A DNA stretch of 6,531 nucleotides from Blastocatellia bacterium. Its GTDB lineage: Bacteria > Acidobacteriota > Blastocatellia > Chloracidobacteriales > JADJPF01. The stretch is taken from positions 1 through 6,531 of the forward strand of contig JAEUQL010000212.1 in assembly GCA_016789295.1 (NCBI GenBank), written 5' to 3'. The notes beneath the pieces were generated by a model. That model made no database searches. It was not told the origin of the DNA and was given only the letters and a program-made list of their open reading frames with translations. The position numbers and the translations under genes are program-made. This document shows, piece after piece, positions 1 to 6,100 of this stretch; position 1 is the first letter of the stretch, and each line of letters begins with the position of its first letter.

Positions 1-1
1 A

Positions 2-805
2 TCTGCCAGTTTTAATCATCCTCAAGGACTTACACTCGACAATCACCTTCTTTATGTTGCTGATACTGAAAATCATCTTATTAGACGAGTCAACTTAATA
101 AATAAGCAAGTGGAAACAGTTGCAGGAACCGGTCAGCAATCTCGTAGTTACTATCAAGAAGGCCAAAGTGTAGAAATTGCTCTAAACTCACCTTGGGATT
201 TGAAACTTATTGGGAACTTACTATTTATTGCAATGGCTGGGTCACACCAGATATGGTTGATGGATACGGAGAGTCAGATGATAGGACCATTTGCAGGAAC
301 TGGAGCAGAAGCATGCATGGATGGATCTGTAGAGTCAGCAGCTTTTGCACAGCCTTCTGGCTTGGCTTTTGATGGACAACATCTCTATATAGCAGATAGT
401 GAGATCAGCTCTATTCGTGCAATTAACCTAACAGAAGAACCCACAGTAGTTTCTGTAGTTGGAAGTTGCCACCTTTTTGGTTTTGGGGATGTTGATGCAT
501 CTCGCCAAGACGTACGCTTACAACATCCTCTTGGAATTGAAGTTGTGGACAACTGCCTATACATTGCTGATACCTACAACCATAAAATAAAAGTAGTAGA
601 TCTTAAAACAGTCTCTTGTAAAACAGTTTTTGGAGATGGAAAAGGTTTGGAAGACGGTCAGAATGCAAAGTTCTATGAACCAAGTGGATTGAGCATTCTT
701 GGTAGAAAACTCTATATCGCTGATACCAATAACCACGCTATCAGAGTAGCAGACTTGAATACTAAAGAGGTCAAAACATTAGAGATTATAGGTCTAGAAA
801 GCTAG
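2..805 (+). CDS. NHL-repeat beta-propeller protein, C-terminal part (5' truncated by the window edge)
   Basis: The frame is open from base 2 and runs to a TAG at 803-805, giving 267 residues. An internal GTG at 110 could act as a start, but the 36 codons before it are plainly part of the same protein: they encode a complete NHL motif (HPQGL...LYVADTENHLIRRV). Five NHL repeats are visible, each with the pattern P-x-G/D-L ... LYIADTxNHxIRxxD. They lie near residues 5-32, 65-91, 117-143, 169-197 and 226-254 of the visible part. Tandem NHL repeats form a beta-propeller used for ligand or protein binding. The spacing and the final ADTNNHAIRVADLNTKEV segment resemble the propeller of NHLRC2-type proteins, which carry a thioredoxin-like domain at the N-terminus. 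That domain would lie outside the window, so this relationship is inferred. The gene converges on purU with a gap of 16 bases. Confidence 0.85.
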   Translation, partial: SASFNHPQGLTLDNHLLYVADTENHLIRRVNLINKQVETVAGTGQQSRSYYQEGQSVEIALNSPWDLKLIGNLLFIAMAGSHQIWLMDTESQMIGPFAGTGAEACMDGSVESAAFAQPSGLAFDGQHLYIADSEISSIRAINLTEEPTVVSVVGSCHLFGFGDVDASRQDVRLQHPLGIEVVDNCLYIADTYNHKIKVVDLKTVSCKTVFGDGKGLEDGQNAKFYEPSGLSILGRKLYIADTNNHAIRVADLNTKEVKTLEIIGLES

Positions 806-821
806 CATACACTTGTTGTCT

Positions 822-1682
822 TTATAAGCCACCAGCAAATACTACTGTTCGCCTTCCTGACAGAATTATTCTGTGCTCCAAATGGGCTTTTACAGCACGT
901 GCAAGAACTATTCTTTCTATATCTCTTCCTATCCTGCTCAACTCTTCAGGGCTGTCTTCGTGGCTTACACGCTCAACATCTTGCTCAATTATCGGACCTT
1001 CATCCAACTCTGCAGTAGCATAGTGAGCTGTAGCACCTATCATCTTTACTCCTCTTTCATATGCACGTTGATAAGGATTTGCACCTTGAAACGCAGGCAG
1101 AAAAGCATGGTGTATGTTTATTATCTGCCCCTCGTGCGCTTCAACGAATTCTTTTGAAAGTATCTGCATGTAACGCGCAAGTACTATCAAATCTATGTGA
1201 TAGAGCTTCAATAATCTAGCCACTTCTTCTTCTTGCCTCTGTTTTGTGTCAGTTGTTACAGGTAAACAATGAAAAGGGATCTTGAATTGGTCTGCAACTG
1301 TTTCTAATACAGGATGATTGCTAATAATTACAGGTATTTCACATTTCAATTCACCTTCTTTCCACCTTAGTAGTAGGTCATAGAGGCAATGAGAAGCTTT
1401 TGTAACTAGTATACCCATTCTCTGTATATTGTCTGAATAGTGCACAGACCAGTTTAGTTGATATTCTTTTGCAAAGTTGCCAAATGCTTCTTCCAAAGCT
1501 TTTCTTGAAGATCCAAGTGATTCAAGGTCTAGTTTCACTCTCATAAAGTACTGATTTTTGAGCGTATCTGTGTACTGTTGGCAGTTAAGCATGTTGAAAC
1601 CGCGTTGATAAAAGAAGGTACTTATTGAAGCAACTAGACCTTTTCGGTCTGGACACTGTATCAGAAAGACAACACTCTTCAT
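822..1682 (-). CDS. purU: Formyltetrahydrofolate deformylase PurU
   Basis: The 286-residue protein matches the usual PurU length and order. An N-terminal ACT domain (about residues 1-80, beginning LIQCPDRKGLVASIS) is followed by a formyltransferase-type hydrolase domain (about 88-280). The family catalytic triad is present: N189 and H191 in INIHHAFLPAF, and D227 in AELDEGPIIEQ. PurU hydrolyses 10-formyl-THF to THF and formate in the cytosol. This balances one-carbon pools and supplies formate to PurT-type purine synthesis; the ACT domain usually senses methionine or glycine. The motif reads HHAF where many family members have HHSF, a conservative change. The ATG at 1682 has a GAGG six bases upstream. 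The gene is divergent from the dehydrogenase operon across a 291-base region and convergent with the NHL gene, so it is probably monocistronic and unrelated in function to its neighbours. Confidence 0.95.
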   Translation of the reverse strand: MKSVVFLIQCPDRKGLVASISTFFYQRGFNMLNCQQYTDTLKNQYFMRVKLDLESLGSSRKALEEAFGNFAKEYQLNWSVHYSDNIQRMGILVTKASHCLYDLLLRWKEGELKCEIPVIISNHPVLETVADQFKIPFHCLPVTTDTKQRQEEEVARLLKLYHIDLIVLARYMQILSKEFVEAHEGQIINIHHAFLPAFQGANPYQRAYERGVKMIGATAHYATAELDEGPIIEQDVERVSHEDSPEELSRIGRDIERIVLARAVKAHLEHRIILSGRRTVVFAGGL

Positions 1683-1698
1683 AAAGATCCTCAGAGAA

Positions 1699-1715
1699 CT
1701 GGCAGGCTAGTAGCA
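1699..1715 (+). promoter_or_regulatory. Candidate distal sigma-54 -24/-12 element
   Basis: CTGGCAGGCTAGTAGCA matches 11 of the 13 defined positions of the sigma-54 consensus YTGGCACG-N4-TTGCW. GG (1701-1702) and GC (1713-1714) are separated by exactly ten bases. It reads toward the dehydrogenase operon. The predicted start near 1726 would leave an untranslated leader of about 248 bases, and the repeat at 1777-1816 would then lie downstream rather than upstream. GG-N10-GC alone is expected about once by chance in a region this size, so this could be coincidental despite the good -24 box. Confidence 0.3.
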
Positions 1716-1727
1716 ATATTTCTCCAC

Positions 1728-1756
1728 AATATACCACCTGTCAGTTTTCCGATAAA
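1728..1756 (-). promoter_or_regulatory. Possible sigma-70 extended -10 promoter of purU
   Basis: On the minus strand, TGGTATATT (plus 1728-1736) gives a TGn-extended -10 with TATATT, five of six matches to consensus. The -35 position 17 bases upstream (plus 1751-1756) reads TTTATC, only a half match. The start of transcription would be near 1721, leaving a leader of about 38 bases before the purU ATG. The position is sensible, but such matches are common in AT-rich DNA. Confidence 0.3.
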
Positions 1757-1776
1757 GCAGCTAGCTTCTATCATAT

Positions 1777-1816
1777 TTACCGCGAAATATCGTGGAGCTG
1801 TGAAATATCGTGGTAA
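1777..1816. repeat. Imperfect inverted repeat with embedded direct repeat, candidate enhancer (UAS)
   Basis: The arms TTACCGCGAAATATC (1777-1791) and GAAATATCGTGGTAA (1802-1816) are inverted copies with 12 of 15 positions paired, around a ten-base centre. Within it, GAAATATCGTGG occurs twice as an exact direct repeat (1784-1795 and 1802-1813, period 18). The first copy sits in a near-palindrome CCGCGAAATATCGTGG (six of eight symmetric pairs). The centre is about 140 bases upstream of the predicted start of the proximal sigma-54 promoter. This is a typical distance for the enhancer sites of XylR/DmpR-type activators, which bind as dimers through Fis-like helix-turn-helix domains. There is no U-tract, so a terminator is unlikely. 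The identity of the binding protein is inferred. Confidence 0.5.
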
Positions 1817-1910
1817 TGTTTGACACAATAGAACTGTCAATTGAGCACCTGTAAGAAATAAGACCTTTATTATCAATTTATTAGAGCAATTTCTCTCTCT
1901 ACTCACTCTT

Positions 1911-1927
1911 TTGGTGCTTAGTTTGCT
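1911..1927 (+). promoter_or_regulatory. Candidate sigma-54 -24/-12 promoter of the dehydrogenase-quinone reductase operon
   Basis: TTGGTGCTTAGTTTGCT carries GG at 1913-1914 and GC at 1925-1926 with exactly ten bases between them. The -12 box TTGCT is a full match and the -24 box starts TTGG; 10 of 13 consensus positions agree. Transcription would start near 1938, giving a leader of about 36 bases that contains the ribosome binding site of the first gene. Position, direction, the upstream repeat at 1777-1816 and a sigma-54 activator gene next to the operon all support it. No convincing sigma-70 -35/-10 pair was seen in front of this operon. Confidence 0.55.
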
Positions 1928-1973
1928 TATATCTGTAACAAAGAGAAAAAGAGTTTATTGAAGGAGAGTGAAG

Positions 1974-2735
1974 ATGTCTAAAAGATTTGAAGGTAAAGTA
2001 GCCCTTATCACTGGTGCAACGTCTGGAATAGGCCGCACAACAGCCATAGAGTTTGCAAAAGAAGGGGCTAAAGTAGTAGTCTCAGGCCGTAGAGAAGCAG
2101 AAGGGTTAGAGACAGTAGAACAGATCAAAGCTGTTGGTGGTGATGCTATATTTGTCAAAGCCGATGTAGCTAAAGAAGAAGATGTGAAAAATCTAGTTGA
2201 AGAAACTGTTAAACACTATGGCAAACTTAATATTGCATTCAACAATGCTGGATTTGAAGGACTTGTAGCTCCTATCACTGAACAGACTGTAGAAAACTAT
2301 AACGCTGTTATGGATGCAAACTTAAAAAGCCTCTTCTTTTCATTAAAATATGAGATTCCAGAGATAATCAAGCAAGGCGGTGGTGCTATCACTAATAACT
2401 CTTCCATCGCAGGTTTAATAGGAATGGCTGGTGTTAGTATCTATGTTGCAGCTAAACACGCAGTGCTTGGTATTACAAAAGCAGCAGCTCTTGAGGTTGC
2501 AAAGTCTGGAATACGCATCAATGCAGTTTCTCCAGCAGCAATACAGACAGACATGTTTGAAAGATTTACCGATAGAGATTCAGAAAAGAAGAGTTATATG
2601 GAGGCACTCCATCCTATAGGTCGTGTAGGCCGTCCAGAAGAGATTGCTTCAGCAGTGCTATTTTTAAGCTCTGACGAGTCTTCTTTTATTACTGGTCATT
2701 CACTTAATATCGACGGCGGCTTTACAGCACAGTGA
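1974..2735 (+). CDS. SDR family NAD(P)-dependent oxidoreductase (classical, about 250 residues)
   Basis: This is a 253-residue classical short-chain dehydrogenase/reductase with a Rossmann fold. Visible motifs are the cofactor-binding TGATSGIG (13-20), D64 contacting the adenine ring, NNAG (90-93), and the catalytic tetrad N116, S144, Y157 and K161 (YVAAK). The C-terminal end GHSLNIDGGFTAQ is typical of the glucose-dehydrogenase/FabG-like group. Arginines after the second strand (SGRR, 37-40) suggest NADP(H). The substrate cannot be read from sequence; a hydroxyl/keto conversion is the family reaction. The ATG at 1974 is chosen because AGGAG (1962-1966) lies seven bases before it. A GTG two codons earlier (1968) would sit almost on top of that site. 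It is the first gene of the operon, 46 bases after the candidate sigma-54 promoter. Confidence 0.9.
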   Translation: MSKRFEGKVALITGATSGIGRTTAIEFAKEGAKVVVSGRREAEGLETVEQIKAVGGDAIFVKADVAKEEDVKNLVEETVKHYGKLNIAFNNAGFEGLVAPITEQTVENYNAVMDANLKSLFFSLKYEIPEIIKQGGGAITNNSSIAGLIGMAGVSIYVAAKHAVLGITKAAALEVAKSGIRINAVSPAAIQTDMFERFTDRDSEKKSYMEALHPIGRVGRPEEIASAVLFLSSDESSFITGHSLNIDGGFTAQ

Positions 2736-2756
2736 TAGTGTTACTGATTAAAAACT

Positions 2757-2780
2757 TGGGCAGCTAAAATCTTCTGCCCA
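2757..2780 (+). other. Intercistronic hairpin between the two dehydrogenase genes
   Basis: TGGGCAG (2757-2763) and CTGCCCA (2774-2780) form a perfect seven-pair stem with a ten-base loop in the 71-base gap between the two genes. The plus strand has no U-tract after it, so it is not a standard terminator for this operon. It could be an RNA-processing or stability element that separates expression of the two genes. On the opposite strand a T-run follows the stem, but no gene reads that way here. Confidence 0.4.
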
Positions 2781-2806
2781 TCAAAAAACTACTATCAGGA
2801 GTTAAT

Positions 2807-3661
2807 ATGTCAAGAGTATGGTTTATTACTGGTAGCTCAACCGGTTTTGGTCGTTCACTCACAGAAGCAGTTTTGAAACGAGGAGAGAGAGTAGTTGCAA
2901 CTGCACGTAACAAAAAACAGATAGAAGAGTTTGAAGAGCAATATACCAACCAAGCAATTGCTGTCAAACTTGATGTAACAGATCCTCAAGAAGTACGTGC
3001 TGCAGTCAAACAGGCAATAGAAGTTTTTGGACAAATAGATGTTCTAGTAAACAATGCTGGGTATGGTACTATCGGTGCTATAGAAGAGGTTAGTGATGAA
3101 GATGTTCGCAAACAATACGAGACCAACGTTTTTGGTGCACTTGATGTTATAAGAGCAGTACTGCCACATATGCGCCAACAGCGTAGCGGACATATTCTCA
3201 ATATCTCCTCGGTGGTTGGACAAGTATCTTTTGCTGGAGCAGGTATCTACAGTAGTACGAAATTTGCCTTAGAATCACTTTCTGAAGCCCTTGCAAAAGA
3301 GGTAGCACCTCTTGGAATAAGGGTAACAATAGTCGAACCAGGAGCTTTCAGAACAGATTTTGCTGGTAGATCGCTTCTACTGTCAGACACAATCATAGAG
3401 GATTATGCTTCAACTGTGGGTGATTTTCGTCAGCGCATCAGAGCTAAAGATGGCAATCAGCCAGGCGATCCAAATAAAGCAGTCTTAGCTATGATCCAGG
3501 TAGTTGAAAGTGAAAATCCACCCCTTAGGCTTCCGTTAGGGGCTGATTCTGTAGCAGCCATAGAAGAGAAATTACTCTCAATCAAAAATGATGTTAATAA
3601 CTGGAGAGAAGTAGCTATCAATACTGCTTTTGAAGATGCAGTTGTAACGCCAGTTGGCTAA
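2807..3661 (+). CDS. SDR family oxidoreductase (17-beta-HSD/retinol-dehydrogenase-like, about 280 residues)
   Basis: A second short-chain dehydrogenase/reductase of 284 residues, clearly a different subfamily from the gene before it. Motifs are TGSSTGFG (8-15), an R34 after the second strand (ATARN) pointing to NADP(H), D56, NNAG (82-85), and catalytic N107, S135, Y148 and K152 (YSSTK). After strand 6 (VEPGAFRTDF) the protein has a longer substrate-binding C-terminal part, including RLPLG and a helix ending NWREVAINTAFED. This is usual for the longer oxidoreductases that act on bulky hydrophobic alcohols or ketones. The exact substrate is unknown. The ATG at 2807 has AGGAG five bases upstream (2797-2801). 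It lies 71 bases after the first SDR gene, with a hairpin in the gap, and 28 bases before the quinone reductase gene. Confidence 0.9.
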   Translation: MSRVWFITGSSTGFGRSLTEAVLKRGERVVATARNKKQIEEFEEQYTNQAIAVKLDVTDPQEVRAAVKQAIEVFGQIDVLVNNAGYGTIGAIEEVSDEDVRKQYETNVFGALDVIRAVLPHMRQQRSGHILNISSVVGQVSFAGAGIYSSTKFALESLSEALAKEVAPLGIRVTIVEPGAFRTDFAGRSLLLSDTIIEDYASTVGDFRQRIRAKDGNQPGDPNKAVLAMIQVVESENPPLRLPLGADSVAAIEEKLLSIKNDVNNWREVAINTAFEDAVVTPVG

Positions 3662-3689
3662 CAGGAACTCAACAAATAATGAGGAAACA

Positions 3690-4358
3690 ATGAACATATT
3701 TATTGTATTAGCACACCCAGAAATACGCAGCTTTAACGGTGCTCTTTTTAATACTGCCGTAGAAACGTTGAAAGCGGCTGGGCATAAAGTAGAAGTTTCT
3801 GATCTTTACAGAATGAACTTTCATGCAGTATCAGATAGAAGCAATTTTGCAACTGTTAAAGACCCAGACTATTTCAGACAACAAGTTGAAGAGACATATG
3901 CCAGCGAAGTAGGAGGGTTTTCTCCAGAAATAGAGGCAGAGATCAAAAAGATCGAATGGTGTGATCTTATGATCTGGCAGTTTCCTCTGTGGTGGTTTAG
4001 TGTTCCAGGAATACTTAAAGGCTGGATAGACAGAGTTTTTGCAATAGGGCGTACTTATGGGTACGGCAAGATCTACGAAACAGGCATTTTTAAGGGAAAG
4101 AAAGCCCTGCTGTCACTCACTACTGGTGGGCCAAAGGAAGCCTATGAGAAGGAAGGGTTTAATGGTGACATAAACGCTATACTTAGACCTCTTCAAAGAG
4201 GAGTCTTCTCTTTCACTGGCTTTGACGTACTACAGCCACACATAGTCTACAGCCCTGTGCGAATTTCCCCTGAAGAACGTGCTGAAGCTCTAAATGCTTT
4301 TGCACAAAGACTCCAAAACATAGAGAAGGAAGAACCTGTAGAGGCTGGAAGATTCTAG
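3690..4358 (+). CDS. NAD(P)H:quinone oxidoreductase, NQO1/NQO2 type (flavodoxin-like fold)
   Basis: A 222-residue FAD-dependent quinone reductase of the flavodoxin_2 family, strikingly close to animal NQO1/NQO2. The whole length follows that pattern: AHPEIRSFNGAL near the N-terminus, VSDLYRMNF (36-44), the FAD-side QFPLWWFSVPGILKGWIDRVF region (97-117), LSLTTGG (141-147), then GDIN and a C-terminal EEPV segment. These enzymes reduce quinones by two electrons in the cytosol and so avoid semiquinone radicals. The catalytic Tyr of NQO1 (Tyr155) is kept as Y152, but the His161 position is Asn (N158), as in NQO2. The ATG at 3690 is chosen for GAGG at 3681-3684; an upstream in-frame TTG at 3654 would overlap the previous gene and lacks a comparable site. 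It is the last gene of the operon. Its TAG stop overlaps the stop of the convergent activator gene. Confidence 0.9.
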   Translation: MNIFIVLAHPEIRSFNGALFNTAVETLKAAGHKVEVSDLYRMNFHAVSDRSNFATVKDPDYFRQQVEETYASEVGGFSPEIEAEIKKIEWCDLMIWQFPLWWFSVPGILKGWIDRVFAIGRTYGYGKIYETGIFKGKKALLSLTTGGPKEAYEKEGFNGDINAILRPLQRGVFSFTGFDVLQPHIVYSPVRISPEERAEALNAFAQRLQNIEKEEPVEAGRF

Positions 4359-4366
4359 CGTTTTTT
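4344..4366 (+). terminator. Compact intrinsic terminator overlapping the quinone reductase stop codon
   Basis: GCTGGA (4344-4349) pairs with TCTAGC (4354-4359) as six pairs including one G-U, with a four-base loop. It is followed by one G and then six T (4361-4366). A second T6 run occurs at 4370-4375. The 3' arm contains the TAG stop codon. The stem is short, so strength is uncertain, but the position at the end of the operon and the U-tract are right. The T-runs are also the complement of Lys codons (LKKLKKR) at the end of the convergent activator gene. Confidence 0.45.
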
Positions 4367-6100
4367 CAGTTTTTTCAGTTTACTGCGAAGTGTTGAAGGT
4401 GGAAGTTCTAAGATCTCTGCTGCTCCACCTTTACCTTCAACCTGTCCACTAGTGCGTCGTAAAACCTCTTGAAGGTACCGCCGCTCTACTTCTTCTAAAG
4501 AAAGCAGTTCTTCTAATAACAATATTTGGCTAGATAGGACAGAATGACCATTTAGCTTTGTCTCTACTTGATCAACGATAGGAAGGTCAATTTTCAAAGT
4601 ATCAGTATCACAAAGTAGTACTGCACGCTCAACTATATGTTCAAGCTCTCTAATATTGCCTGGAAAGTAATATCTCTTTAATCTCTCCAAAGAACCTTCG
4701 TCTATTGAAGTTATCCTCTTCTTCATTCTGGTATTAAATTTTTGTGCAAAGTAGTAGGTAAGAAGTGTTACATCTTCTCCACGTTCTCTGAGAGGTGGAA
4801 TATTTATTGGGAAAACATTCAGTCTGTAAAAGAGGTCGGCTCTGTACTTACCTTCTGCAACAAGCTTTTCAAGTGGCTGGTTGGTAGCAGCTATTACCCT
4901 AACATCAACTCTAATAGTCTGTGTACTACCAAGCCTTTCAAATTCACCCAGTTGCAGTACACGTAGTAATTTTGCTTGAGTTTCTAGTGGCAACTCTCCT
5001 ACTTCGTCTAGAAATATAGTTGCACCATCGGCTACTTCAAAACGACCAAGTTTGCGCTTATCTGCTCCAGTGAATGCTCCACGCTCGTGTCCAAACAGCT
5101 CACTTTCAACAAGACCTGTTGGCAGTGCAGCACAGTTAATAGCAACCATAGGACGGTTCTTTCTTGAACTTCTAGCGTGTATCGCACGTGCCAGGATCTC
5201 TTTACCAGTGCCTGTCTCTCCACACAAAAGCACAGTCGAGCTAGACGAAGCAACACGCTCAACATTCCTTATCACCTCTCTAAATACTTGGCTCATTCCT
5301 ACCATCTCTTCAAAGTTGTTCTCTTCTTTTAGGGCTTCTTGGAGGTAGTCTATTTCTTGTTCTAGCTTGCGTACACGTTCGCGTTGCTGTTGTAGCTTCT
5401 GTGTCTGCTCTTCAAGTTTATTAAGAAGTGTCTGTATTTCAGAATGAAAAGTCTCTTCCTGATAATTTTTAAGTAGTGCCTCTATCTCAGAATTGTTTTC
5501 ATCTACTATCTGTCCGTGAAAGCTACAAACAGAATCACCTTTTGCAACACATTCTTTCTCTATGTATACAACTCTTCTGCCCATCACAGCAGACATATAG
5601 CCTGCTGCATAGCCTGTCAACATCCAGCAGACTGGCACATCACTATTACCTATGTGTCTGAGGTGTTGCTCTGCTTCATAAGAATTTCTCCACTCACCAT
5701 CTACTTGAAAAATACCCTTTTCTCTATCAATTATCATATTTTTTAAGTATGGATAAGCAAAGCCCTCGAAAGCGTGTATTTCTCTTCCTGCCATTGCCCA
5801 TTCTGACTCTGTTTTCCAATTGAATAGATTTCTAAGATGGTGTGCGTCACGATAACCACGTGCATAACTGAAGCGGCTCAAGATGCGGCGTGCACGTTCA
5901 AGTTCCAGATCTTCTATCAACTCTTTTCGCAGTAGCCCCATTGCATCTGCATCAAACAGCAAGAACCTGCGGTCATTGAGGTAGATAGTCCCTGTCTTTT
6001 CGTCTATCTGCAACAGGTCTATCAGCTTAAGTTCATTGGTATTCATTACCGTTACTGGTTCTCCAGTTGATCGATCATCTTTTTGTTGAAGAGATGGCAT
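4355..6100 (-). CDS. XylR/DmpR/MopR-type sigma-54-dependent transcriptional activator (XylR_N + V4R + AAA+ + Fis-type HTH)
   Basis: This 581-residue enhancer-binding protein senses a small aromatic ligand and activates sigma-54 RNA polymerase. Domains: XylR_N and V4R sensor (about 25-198), a long coiled-coil-like linker (about 202-262), AAA+ ATPase (about 263-500) and Fis-type helix-turn-helix (about 538-581). The ATPase is intact: Walker A GETGTGKE (294-301), GAFTGA (341-346), Walker B FLDE (363-366), arginines R420 and R426, sensor II FPGNIRE (479-485). In the sensor, H109, W137, C158, E181, C184 and C192 match MopR H106, W134 and its zinc ligands with a constant offset of three, so a phenolic ligand is likely. 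The start is uncertain. The ATG at 6100 gives the longest form but overlaps the STAS gene by 49 bases, with AGGAG 13 bases away. The ATG at 6046 (Met19) would start five bases after that gene's stop and suits translational coupling. The likely target is the convergent operon. Confidence 0.92.
   Translation of the reverse strand: MPSLQQKDDRSTGEPVTVMNTNELKLIDLLQIDEKTGTIYLNDRRFLLFDADAMGLLRKELIEDLELERARRILSRFSYARGYRDAHHLRNLFNWKTESEWAMAGREIHAFEGFAYPYLKNMIIDREKGIFQVDGEWRNSYEAEQHLRHIGNSDVPVCWMLTGYAAGYMSAVMGRRVVYIEKECVAKGDSVCSFHGQIVDENNSEIEALLKNYQEETFHSEIQTLLNKLEEQTQKLQQQRERVRKLEQEIDYLQEALKEENNFEEMVGMSQVFREVIRNVERVASSSSTVLLCGETGTGKEILARAIHARSSRKNRPMVAINCAALPTGLVESELFGHERGAFTGADKRKLGRFEVADGATIFLDEVGELPLETQAKLLRVLQLGEFERLGSTQTIRVDVRVIAATNQPLEKLVAEGKYRADLFYRLNVFPINIPPLRERGEDVTLLTYYFAQKFNTRMKKRITSIDEGSLERLKRYYFPGNIRELEHIVERAVLLCDTDTLKIDLPIVDQVETKLNGHSVLSSQILLLEELLSLEEVERRYLQEVLRRTSGQVEGKGGAAEILELPPSTLRSKLKKLKKR

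Noticed and set aside
860..874. Short palindrome ACAGAATTATTCTGT near the 3' end of purU, considered as a bidirectional terminator for the convergent NHL and purU genes.
   Set aside because: It leaves at most a five-pair stem, has no T-run after it on either strand, and lies within the purU coding region.
1814..1855. A 12-codon open frame on the plus strand (ATGTTTGAC... to TAA) just after the inverted repeat, considered as a leader peptide.
   Set aside because: No usable ribosome binding site and no biased composition; short frames like this are common by chance.
1820..1873. TTGACA at 1820-1825 and TATTAT at 1868-1873 as a sigma-70 promoter for the dehydrogenase operon.
   Set aside because: The spacing between them is 42 bases, and neither has an acceptable partner at 16-18 bases.
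1691..1906. A 71-codon open frame on the minus strand upstream of purU, ending nine bases before its ATG.
   Set aside because: It starts with GTG without a ribosome binding site, has no family resemblance, and its repeated PRYF segment is simply the translation of the inverted/direct repeat. It coincides with the promoter region.
4361..4375. The T6-CAG-T6 repeat (A6 runs on the minus strand) as a programmed frameshift site at the end of the activator gene.
   Set aside because: The A-runs are in frame as AAA AAA, not in the X-XXY-YYZ register, and the stop follows at once, so a frameshift would have little effect. They are well explained as Lys codons in LKKLKKR.
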